Assembly: GCA_017399175.1 (NCBI GenBank)
Contig: JAFQEE010000043.1
Span: 70,021 to 134,020, forward strand
DNA length: 64,000 bases
Direction of reading: 5' to 3'
Source of the DNA: Clostridia bacterium
GTDB lineage: Bacteria > Bacillota > Clostridia > Oscillospirales > Acutalibacteraceae
This document shows, piece after piece, positions 51,712 to 60,100 of this stretch. Under the pieces are notes generated by a model. The model was not told the origin of the DNA and made no database searches. It saw only the letters and a list, made by a program, of their open reading frames with translations. The stretch's first letter is position 1. Every line of letters begins with the position of its first letter. Position numbers and translations under genes: made by a program.

Positions 51712-52403
51712 CATTTAACCTCAAAATATTCACGCAGTTCTTCCAATGCCTTTGTTTCAATTCGTGACACATATGAACGAGAAATACCGAGTTTTTGTGC
51801 GATTTCTCTTTGAGTAAAGGCTTCTGTGTCATAAAGACCATATCTCATAATTAAAATCTGCTTTTTCCGTTGGTCTTGTATATTGTCAATGTATTGATAC
51901 AACTTTTCCGATTGAATTTTCAGTTCAACATCATCAAAAACTGATTCCGTGCTGAAAATAATGTCGGAAAAGGTAAGGGGATTACCCTCACTGTCAGTAT
52001 CGATGGGCTCATCCATTGAAATTTCCTGTGCATTCTTCTTTCGTGTACGAAAATGCATAAAAATTTCATTTTCAATACAACGGGAAGCATATGTAGCAAG
52101 TCGTGTCCCTTTCTTATAGTCAAATGTGTTAATTGCTTTGATAAGACCTATTGTACCGATAGAAATAATATCCTCCTGGTCGGAATAATTTGAATAATAT
52201 TTCTTTATAATATGTGCCACAAGTCGCATATTGTGATTGACGAGCTTGTTTCTTGCATTTATGTCACCATTCTCGTGAAATTTAATAAGTGAATCCAATT
52301 CCTCTTTTGCACTTAATGGCTTTGGAAAGGAATTCGTTGATGAAAGGTGAAGCATAAAATACAGGATATTTGTTGAAAGACTTTGCAATAATGACAGTAA
52401 CAT
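51711..52403 (-). CDS. sigK: Sporulation sigma factor SigK
   Basis: Sigma-K directs late mother-cell transcription. The 230-residue protein has a hydrophobic N-terminal prosequence (MLLSLLQSLSTNILYFMLHL), then the family core: NHNMRLVAHIIKKYY, DIISIGTIGLIKAI, TFDYKKGTRLATYASRCIENEI and the region 4 helix-turn-helix TQREIAQKLGISRSYVSRIE. The gene is one intact frame with no skin-type intervening element. GAGGTG precedes the ATG. GCATATACT about 30 bases upstream of the start resembles a sigma-E/sigma-K -10, without a convincing -35. Confidence 0.93.
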   Translation of the reverse strand: MLLSLLQSLSTNILYFMLHLSSTNSFPKPLSAKEELDSLIKFHENGDINARNKLVNHNMRLVAHIIKKYYSNYSDQEDIISIGTIGLIKAINTFDYKKGTRLATYASRCIENEIFMHFRTRKKNAQEISMDEPIDTDSEGNPLTFSDIIFSTESVFDDVELKIQSEKLYQYIDNIQDQRKKQILIMRYGLYDTEAFTQREIAQKLGISRSYVSRIETKALEELREYFEVK

Positions 52404-52479
52404 AAAAACACCTCAGAGGAGTATATGCAAGGGGTAAAATAAAGTTTGCAAGTCCTTGAAAAAATTATGAAAAAAGCCC

Positions 52480-52508
52480 TTGACAATAAGTATCTTTTGT
52501 GATATTAT
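52480..52508 (+). promoter_or_regulatory. Promoter of tRNA-Ser(UGA)
   Basis: TTGACA (52480-52485) and TATTAT (52503-52508) are 17 bases apart, 15 bases before the tRNA. Confidence 0.8.
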
Positions 52509-52523
52509 AATCAAGCCCAATAC

Positions 52524-52612
52524 GGAGAGATACCGAAGTGGTTATAACGGAACGGTCTTGAAAACCGTCGTACGGCAACGTACCGTGGGTTCGAATCCCA
52601 CTCTCTCCGCCA
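52524..52612 (+). tRNA. tRNA-Ser (anticodon UGA)
   Basis: The acceptor stem GGAGAGA/TCTCTCC, discriminator G and an encoded CCA (52610-52612) are present. The anticodon loop CTTGAAA in stem ACGGT/ACCGT gives UGA. The long variable arm TACGGCAACGTA is typical of serine tRNAs. Confidence 0.95.
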
Positions 52613-52615
52613 GAT

Positions 52616-52646
52616 GCGGGTTGTAAGTATTTACAGCCCGCTTTTT
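52616..52646 (+). terminator. Terminator between the two tRNA-Ser genes
   Basis: GCGGGTTGTAA pairs with TTTACAGCCCGC (one bulge), followed by five T. Confidence 0.75.
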
Positions 52647-52676
52647 AATTAAATAATGGTTAAATCCGTTACACTT

Positions 52677-52767
52677 GCAGAAGTACTCAAGTTGGTGACG
52701 AGGCGCCCCTGCTAAGGGCGTAGGCCGGGAAACCGGTGCGAGAGTTCGAGTCTCTCCTTCTGCGCCA
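52677..52767 (+). tRNA. tRNA-Ser (anticodon GCU)
   Basis: The acceptor stem GCAGAAG/CTTCTGC, discriminator G and encoded CCA (52765-52767) are present. The anticodon loop CTGCTAA in stem CGCCC/GGGCG gives GCU, reading AGC and AGU. The variable arm is long. Its last 20 bases recur at 52919-52938. Confidence 0.95.
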
Positions 52768-52768
52768 A

Positions 52769-52809
52769 ATAATCTCATACACCTTTTGGTGTGTGAGATT
52801 ATTTTTTTG
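52769..52809 (+). terminator. Terminator of tRNA-Ser(GCU)
   Basis: AATCTCATACACC pairs with GGTGTGTGAGATT across a TTTT loop, followed by ATTTTTTT. Confidence 0.8.
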
Positions 52810-52918
52810 TATTGAGAGACTCGAACTCTTTCGTCCATGTGCGACGGTATGCCGTCAGGCAGAGGAGCACGGACATAAAATAGGATTTTTGCGAAGCAAA
52901 GACAAGGCAGCGCCTTGT

Positions 52919-52980
52919 CGAGTCTCTCCTTCTGCGCCAATAAAACCCATACATCATCCGATGTGTGGGTTTTATTTGTT
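52919..52980 (+). repeat. Duplicated tRNA-Ser 3' end with its own terminator hairpin
   Basis: Bases 52919-52940 repeat 52747-52768 exactly (22 bases covering the T-arm, acceptor strand and CCA). A second hairpin of the same design but different sequence follows (52942-52955 with 52960-52973, then TTTGTTTT). After each copy comes a related GACTCGAACTC...TTCGTC.ATGTGCGAC segment (52818 and 52999), the first part being an inverted copy of the tRNA T-arm. No gene is seen in 52810-53038. Confidence 0.75.
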
Positions 52981-53038
52981 TTATGCAAGATATTAAGTGA
53001 AAGACTCGAACTCAGTTCGTCTATGTGCGACTATATAT

Positions 53039-53303
53039 ACAAATTGTAATTTGTCGGGGAGATAGAAACCATTCCGCTCCCTCCGTGAGGGAGCTGTCGA
53101 ACGAAGTGAGACTGAGGGAGTTACTCCCCCAGTCATTCGCTATGCTCGTGACAGCCCCCTCGAAGATGGGGCGAAACTTGTCTATCCATTATAAAGTGAA
53201 CAATAAAACCAACAGAGATTCTTCGTCACTATGTTCCTCAGAATGACATATCATATATAATTGCATCGCAGACCCTTAATTACGAATTCCGAATTACGCA
53301 TTA
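53039..53303. repeat. Mixed repeat cluster
   Basis: It contains AAATTGTAATTTGTCGGGG (53040-53058), a double-hairpin copy (53075-53120), an inverted copy (53124-53170), half of a TCATTCTGAGCG inverted module (53210-53251) and ATTACGAATTCCGAATTACG repeats (53277-53303). The rest up to 53430 is AT-rich with nothing identifiable. Confidence 0.7.
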
Positions 53304-53436
53304 TCCTTATAAACTCCAACTTATCCTGCTAAGAAAAATAATACATAACACCCTATTATACTCCGCTGTGAAAAATCACCAAAAACAAATATAAATATTT
53401 ATTCATTATTACCCGTTACAAAATTATTCAATATTA

Positions 53437-53477
53437 TTGACATTAAATAGTACGCGTACTATAATAGTACTCGTACT
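53437..53477 (+). promoter_or_regulatory. Promoter with twin palindromic operator for the TetR operon
   Basis: Perfect TTGACA (53437-53442) and TATAAT (53460-53465) are 17 bases apart. Two 12-base palindromes, AGTACGCGTACT (53449-53460) and AGTACTCGTACT (53466-53477), flank the -10, 17 bases centre to centre. Binding there would block polymerase, so this is very probably the autoregulatory operator of the TetR protein. Confidence 0.85.
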
Positions 53478-53505
53478 AAATAGTGAATTTTTCCGGAGGT
53501 GACTT

Positions 53506-54192
53506 ATGGCAAAGAGGCACACAAATATAACCAAATTAAAAATCATACAAACAGCACTTCGCCTGTTTCTTGAAAACGGATTTTCAAATACATCGGCAAG
53601 AGCCTTGTGTAATGACCTTGATATTTCATTAGGTAATCTTACCTTTTATTTTCCGTCAAAGGAACATCTTTTAGCCGTTCTTATTGAAATGCTATGTGAT
53701 TTTCAATGGAAGATGATGAAGGAAGAGGCTGACGACGGTATAAGTCTTGTCCTTGCAGTTTGTCTTGAGCTTATGTCAATGACATCAGCAGCAGAAGAAA
53801 ACGAAACAGCCAAGGACTTGTTCATTTCAGCTTACACAAGCCCCATAACCCTTGAAATCATTCGAAAAAATGATTCACAAAGAGCAAAAACTGTATTTTC
53901 GGAATATTGTCCTGATTGGACGGACGAACAGTTTGTTGAAGCAGAAGCACTTGTTTCGGGAATCGAATATGCAACTCTTATGACAACGAAAACCTCATCA
54001 CCGCTTGATGTAAGGATTTCAGGTGCACTTGATACAATACTGTATATTTACAAAGTTCCCGAAGAAATAAGAAAAATCAAAATTCAAAAGGTACTTTCAA
54101 TGGATTACAAAAAAATCGGCAGTCGAATTTTTGACGAATTCAAAGAATATATTGAACAAGTAAACGAACAGGCATTCAATGAACTGTTTTAA
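53506..54192 (+). CDS. TetR/AcrR-family transcriptional regulator
   Basis: In this 228-residue protein residues 8-60 form the TetR helix-turn-helix (KIIQTALRLFLENGFSNTSA, ISLGNLTFYFPSKEHLLAVL); the rest is the helical ligand-binding domain with no recognisable ligand signature. CCGGAGGTG precedes the ATG. It is directly downstream of the twin-palindrome operator and 18 bases before the secreted phosphoesterase gene, so it probably controls itself and the two large secreted proteins, or at least the first. Confidence 0.88.
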   Translation: MAKRHTNITKLKIIQTALRLFLENGFSNTSARALCNDLDISLGNLTFYFPSKEHLLAVLIEMLCDFQWKMMKEEADDGISLVLAVCLELMSMTSAAEENETAKDLFISAYTSPITLEIIRKNDSQRAKTVFSEYCPDWTDEQFVEAEALVSGIEYATLMTTKTSSPLDVRISGALDTILYIYKVPEEIRKIKIQKVLSMDYKKIGSRIFDEFKEYIEQVNEQAFNELF

Positions 54193-54210
54193 TGAATAGG
54201 AGGAATAAAT

Positions 54211-57027
54211 GTGAAAAACACAATCAAGAAAACATTATCAATAGTTATTGCAATCCTTATGATTGTATCAACAGTACCAATGGCGTTTGCGGCAGAGTCG
54301 GATGTGGTAATACTCTATACAAATGATGTGCATTGTACTGTTGATAATTATGCAGTTTTAGCCGCATACAAAGCTGAACTCATAGCAAACGGACATACAG
54401 TTATTACTGTTGACGCTGGCGATGCTATTCAAAATGATGATTTTTGCTCAATGACTGCAGGTGAAACAGTTGTCGATATTATGAATGCAGTAGGTTATGA
54501 TTATGCCGTACCCGGAAATCACGAATTTGATTATGGTGTAGATATATTCCTTGACCTTGCAGGAACAAAAGCAAACTATAATTACATAAGTTCAAACTTT
54601 TATTATCTTACTAGTGTGCAACCTGTTTTTGAACCATATTACATTGAAGATGTTGGTGATTATCAGATTGCTTTTGTGGGTATTTCAACTCCTGAAACAG
54701 CAAATGCAAGTCCAGAATATTTTAAAAATGAAAGTGGAAACTTCATTTACGGTTTCCCAGTATATCCTGATGGGATGACAAACGAAATTCTTTATGAAAC
54801 CATTCAGGAAAGTGTTGACGATGCAATCAATGACGGTGCTGATATTGTTGTTGCAGTAGGTCATACAGGAATTACAGAAACAACAGATGGATGGAAAACA
54901 TCAGACATTATCGCAAACACAAGCGGTATCGACTATTTCATTGATGGTCATTCACATGAAACAGTTGAAGAAGAACTCTACCAAAACATAAATGAAGAAG
55001 ATGTTGTTCGTACATCAACAGGTTCAGATTTTGCAAACTTTGGTGTTATGACAATACATGGTGATGGTAGTGTTGATTTTGAACTTATCGACCCTGACAC
55101 AGTCAATGTTGATGAAATGTCAGCAGATGCAAAGACCGCATATAACACAGTTAAAGAAAAAGTTGACGATTTTAATGATAATATTGATGATTTCGGTCAC
55201 GATTTTGTTGACGGTATTTGCGGTACTTGTGGTGAAGTTTGTACTCACATTGATACTGATTATGACGAAATATGTGACGATTGTGGTGCTGAAACACCAA
55301 TAAAATCTGTTGAACTTAATATTTGGGATACAGTTTATATCCCTGAAGAACATGCAAAAGTTATGGTTAAATTCATTCCTGAGGAATCAGGCGATTATGT
55401 TGTTGTTTCCGATAATGGCGGTAATGACGATGAAATTGACCCTTATGTTGTAATTTGTGACAGTAATGGTGACGAGATAGAAGAAGACGATGACCATGAT
55501 GGTTCATATAATTTCTATTGTGACTTTAAAGCAACAGCAGGCGAAACATATTACATAGAGCTTTATGCTTACGAATCAGATGTTGAATATGACTATATTA
55601 TAAAAAGATATGTAGAAATTTCACATCAGCCAACTATAGACGAACCTTATGTTGAACTTAACTGGGATTTTGATGCAGATTACCAGTGGTATTCAGTTGA
55701 AGAAAATTCAGCAGAAATCACAGACGAAAATGCTGAAGGTCGTTATGCTGATGATATAGGTCCTGCAACTTATGATGAGGAATACGGTTGGTCAAGTGCT
55801 CCATATGATGAATATGAAGCTAATTATTTCCAGATTGAATTGGAAGCAGGTCAAACAGTTGAGATGATACCTGATATGGATGTTGGATGTTTAGGTATCT
55901 GGTCATATGATGGCAATAGCGAAGATTTTATTGATGTTCTTTCAGGTGAATCTGTTTTTTTCACAGCTAATATTGATGATACATACTTTGTATATACAAT
56001 GGATAACAGTGATGTTCATATAAGAGCATATTTAACATTTTATGAATACACACCAATAAATGGTGAAACAGATGCAACTCTCAAGAATCCTGTTGTAGGT
56101 ACAAAATATGCTTGTAAAGTTACACTCGAAGACGGTAGTGCTTTAACATCAGACATTCTCGAAAATGCTTATGCTATCACTCATCAGCCGACAGCAGATG
56201 AACCTTATGTAGAACTCAATGACGATAAAGATGCAACATATCAATGGTATATTGTAGACGGAGCAAAAACTGAAATTACAGATGAAAATGCTGAAATTTG
56301 TACATCAATCAATGATTCTGAATATGATGCTGAAAACGGATGGACGGGAGCTTATACAGGAAGAGTAGAAGGATTGTATGATTGCTACAACTATTTCTCA
56401 CTTCCTCTTAAAGCAGGTGACATACTCACAATTGAATTTACAGAAGAATTTTACGGAACTGTTGATTTCCATAGTGGTATATCAGGTTATGAAAATTATG
56501 AGATAGAAGGTGAAGATACTTGCGAAATTATTGTAGAATATGATGGTGTATATACAATTAGTGCATATAAGCTTCCTGAAAATAATATTGTAAACATTAA
56601 AGCAAGTCTTGAAAGTTATGAATACACACCTGTTGACGGTGCAACAGAAGCTCTCTATGTCGCAACAGAAGATGGTCTTTATGCTTGCGAAGTAACTTTT
56701 GCTAACGGCACAACAGAAATGTCAGATATTTACGAAGGTCCTCACGCTCACAGCTATAACACAGTTGTAACTGCCCCAACTTGTACAGAAGATGGCTACA
56801 CAACATACACTTGCGGTTGCGGTGACACTTATGTTGACGACGAAACTGATGCAACAGGTCACGCAGATAACGACAATGACGGATATTGTGAAAACTGTGA
56901 TGAATTAATCTGTGACCATAATTGTCATAAAGGCGGTATTGCAGGTTTCTTCTGGAAAATCACTCGATTCTTCAATAAACTTTTCGGTACAAACAAGTAC
57001 TGCGAATGCGGTGCAGCACATTATTAA
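54211..57027 (+). CDS. Secreted 5'-nucleotidase-like metallophosphoesterase with repeats and shared tail
   Basis: The 938-residue protein starts with GTG after AGGAGG. A signal peptide (residues 1-28, ending AFAAES) precedes a calcineurin-type phosphoesterase with metal motifs LYTNDVHC, VDAGDAIQ, PGNHEFDYG, VAVGHTG and DGHSHE. The substrate-binding C-terminal domain of true 5'-nucleotidases is missing. Instead come a Cys-containing linker (about 330-365), two related units of about 185 residues (from 55615 and 56170; HQPTxDEPYVELN, YQWY) that look like carbohydrate- or ligand-binding beta modules, a Cys repeat and the shared 56-residue tail. It probably works at the cell surface on nucleotides or other phosphoesters. 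Confidence 0.85.
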   Translation: MKNTIKKTLSIVIAILMIVSTVPMAFAAESDVVILYTNDVHCTVDNYAVLAAYKAELIANGHTVITVDAGDAIQNDDFCSMTAGETVVDIMNAVGYDYAVPGNHEFDYGVDIFLDLAGTKANYNYISSNFYYLTSVQPVFEPYYIEDVGDYQIAFVGISTPETANASPEYFKNESGNFIYGFPVYPDGMTNEILYETIQESVDDAINDGADIVVAVGHTGITETTDGWKTSDIIANTSGIDYFIDGHSHETVEEELYQNINEEDVVRTSTGSDFANFGVMTIHGDGSVDFELIDPDTVNVDEMSADAKTAYNTVKEKVDDFNDNIDDFGHDFVDGICGTCGEVCTHIDTDYDEICDDCGAETPIKSVELNIWDTVYIPEEHAKVMVKFIPEESGDYVVVSDNGGNDDEIDPYVVICDSNGDEIEEDDDHDGSYNFYCDFKATAGETYYIELYAYESDVEYDYIIKRYVEISHQPTIDEPYVELNWDFDADYQWYSVEENSAEITDENAEGRYADDIGPATYDEEYGWSSAPYDEYEANYFQIELEAGQTVEMIPDMDVGCLGIWSYDGNSEDFIDVLSGESVFFTANIDDTYFVYTMDNSDVHIRAYLTFYEYTPINGETDATLKNPVVGTKYACKVTLEDGSALTSDILENAYAITHQPTADEPYVELNDDKDATYQWYIVDGAKTEITDENAEICTSINDSEYDAENGWTGAYTGRVEGLYDCYNYFSLPLKAGDILTIEFTEEFYGTVDFHSGISGYENYEIEGEDTCEIIVEYDGVYTISAYKLPENNIVNIKASLESYEYTPVDGATEALYVATEDGLYACEVTFANGTTEMSDIYEGPHAHSYNTVVTAPTCTEDGYTTYTCGCGDTYVDDETDATGHADNDNDGYCENCDELICDHNCHKGGIAGFFWKITRFFNKLFGTNKYCECGAAHY

Positions 57028-57033
57028 AATACC

Positions 57034-57060
57034 GTAGGGGCAGGTCTCCGTGCCTGCCCG
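57034..57060. repeat. GTAGGGG-palindrome-CCCG module
   Basis: GGGGCAGG.C..CGTGCCTGCCC forms a strong hairpin between the two secreted-protein genes. It has no T-run and may act as an mRNA processing or stability hairpin. Confidence 0.6.
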
Positions 57061-57101
57061 TGATTCTATAAGCAAATTTTATCCTATAAGGAGGAAAATA
57101 T

Positions 57102-60100
57102 ATGAAAAAAACAAACAAGATTTTAAGCATACTGCTCGTAATAGCAATGATGCTCACAATGGCACCGATTTCGGTGTTTGCGGCATCGGTAGAAGCAAGC
57201 GGTAAATTCGGCGCAAGCGGCAACAATCTTACTTGGTCGCTTGACAGTGACGGTGTTCTTACCGTAAGCGGCAGCGGTGCAATGGAAGATTTTGCCAACG
57301 CTTCAAAAGTGCCGTGGTACAGCAAAAGAACCAAGGTTAAATCGGTTGTTATAGAATCCGGTGTTACAAACATCGGCAAAGATGCTTTTACCGGTATTTA
57401 TTCTCTGGTTAGTGCAACGATTTCAGACACAGTAACAAGCATAGGCAACAGAGCATTCTCTAACTCCGCTCTTACAAACTTTGAGTTTTCCGATGCCGGC
57501 AATCTTAAAACAATCGGAAACTCAGCGTTCAACAGTACAAACATTAAAAGTATGATTATTCCCGACGGCGTTACAACGCTTGGTTCATATGTTTTCGGCT
57601 ACGGTCCTATCAAGAGTGTTACAATTCCTGCAAGTGTAACATCTGTTGGAAACTATTTCTTCGAGGAAGCTACTGATTTGAATGAAGTTATTTTTCTCGG
57701 TAATAAAGAGCCTGAAACTATAGGCAATATGGTATTCCTGGGTTGTTCATCGTTAGCTTATGTATCTGTTCCTGCAGATTATGAAGGAGATACTTTCAGT
57801 AATATGAAGGTAGCAAAGGCTGTAGCCTCTGTAGCTGAGGTGAATGGTCAGGGCTTCGCAACTCTGGCGGATGCAGTTTCCGCTGCACAGAGCATCAACG
57901 GTGCCGAGCTCAAGCTTCTGTCTCATATTTCCATTGACTCGGGAATTACAATTGAAAGCGGCAATTTTACCATTGACCTTAACGGTAAAGAGCTGTTCTC
58001 AAACGGTTATTTTCTTTTACGAATTGACGGTGCGGATGTAACTGTCGTTGATAGTGCAGGCGGAGGTATTTTTAACGCAAGCAACGATCAGGGCGACATA
58101 GTGCTTGAGGTGTTAAGCGGAAGTGCGAACATTTCAGGCGGTACGTTTAATTCCGCCGGCTATCCCGCAACCGTTAGAGACGGCACACTAAAGTTGACGG
58201 GTAAAGACTTTGTTTTGAACGGCAACTGGTGTATCGGTTGGTATGGCGGCAGCATAGACCTTTCAGCTTGCACAGCAGATGAGGTTCGTATTCAGGCTTG
58301 TGCTGATGAAGGATTACAGGCAAGTGCACTCACATTGCCCGATGGATGGGGTTTGTTCAAAACCAACGGCACACCCTGCACCGATTTTGTAAAATATGAT
58401 ATTTACGTAGCCAAGGCCGGCTGTAAAGTAACAGCTTCCGTCAACCCTGCCGAAGGCGGAACAATAGTGGGAGCAGGCACTTATGGCTCAGGTGCAACCG
58501 TTAATCTCACCGCATCGGCAGCCAACGGTTACAGATTTGTTAATTGGATAGAAAACGGTGAGGAAGTAAGCACAAGTGCAGTCTATACTTTCACAGCTTC
58601 TAAAAATCGTGAGCTTACTGCAAACTTTGAAATTGTTCCTCACACCCACTCATTCACATACTTCGCAAGCGGTGATACAATTACTGCTGTTTGCGAAAAT
58701 ACAGACGGCAACTGCCCTGACCCTGAGGGAACGCTCACAATCTTCGCACCTACAGACACTTGTACAGACGGTAATGCTGTTGTTGATAATCAGCTTGTAG
58801 ATAAATCGGTTACAGTTAATGTTGTATATTCAACTGACGATGGTTCTGTTCCTACAGAAGATGGCACTTACACAGCAAGTGTTACTCTTGGAGATGCAAC
58901 TGCAACTGTTGAATTTACACTCGGTCATGATATGATTATTGATGAAGCAGTTGCTCCAACTTGTACAGAAACAGGTCTTACAGAGGGTGCACATTGTTCT
59001 CGCTGTGACGAAGCAACAACTGAACAGGAAATCGTTCCTGCACTTGGTCACGATTGGTCAAACAAAGACGGTATTTGTGCAAACGGATGCGGTGAAAATT
59101 GTGAACACGAAAACTATATCGACGGTGTATGTGACTATTGTGGATACGAATGCACTCACGATTGGAATGAAGGCGTACTCACAAGACCTGAAAGAATTAC
59201 TACAACTGAATGGTATGACGGATATTATACCTATACCTGTACTCTTTGCGGTGACGAAAAGACTGAAACAGCAAAGAGAGCTGATTATACAGAATTTGAG
59301 GAAACATACAGCAAAGTTTTAGGTTATCTTAACGGTTCTGACCTTACAAACGAAGCAAAGGCTGAAATTCATGATGCTGTTCAGGATTATTTGTCAGCAA
59401 ACCCTGAATTTAATGACAACGGTAATGTTCGAGGTACCTTAATCGAAAGCGAACAGGCTATCGTTGATGATGCAACTACATTTGCTAAACAGATTCTTGC
59501 AATTATTGAAGGAAATCTTACAAATTGTGAATCAGGTAATCACGATGTAAGAAGTTACACATCTAACAACAATGCAACTTGTACAGAAGATGGTACAAAG
59601 AGAGGTAACTGCTATGTTTGCGGTGAAGAAGTTGTTGAAACAGACGAAAACAACCTTGCTTTTGACCACGATTATGACTACGAAAATGGCGTTCTTACAA
59701 GACCAACTGAAACAGAAAAAGGTTATTACACATATACTTGTAAGAATGATACAAATCACACAACAACTAAAGAAGTTGACAGTGCTGATTACACAGAATA
59801 TGACAAGGCAGCACAAAAAATTGCAGGATATTTCTCAACTCCAAATCTCACAGACGCATCAAAACAACTTATTATTGCAGAGCTTAATAAATTCGCACAG
59901 AACAATAGTGAGTATTGTGACAAGAATGGTAACCTTCGCAGAGATTTAATTGCAAGTGAACAAGATATTGTTGACAATGCGACAAGAGCAGCAAACGAAC
60001 TTATTCAGGTTGTTGATGGTCTTCTCGCAAACTGTGAAGCAGGAAACCACGATGTAAGAAAATACACATCTGACAACAATGTAACTTGTACAGAAAACGG

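Noticed and set aside
52542..52988. 148-codon minus-strand frame over the tRNA-Ser genes
   Set aside because: It covers two tRNA genes and their terminators; segments such as GERVGFEPTVRCR-type sequence are familiar artefacts of translating tRNA genes.
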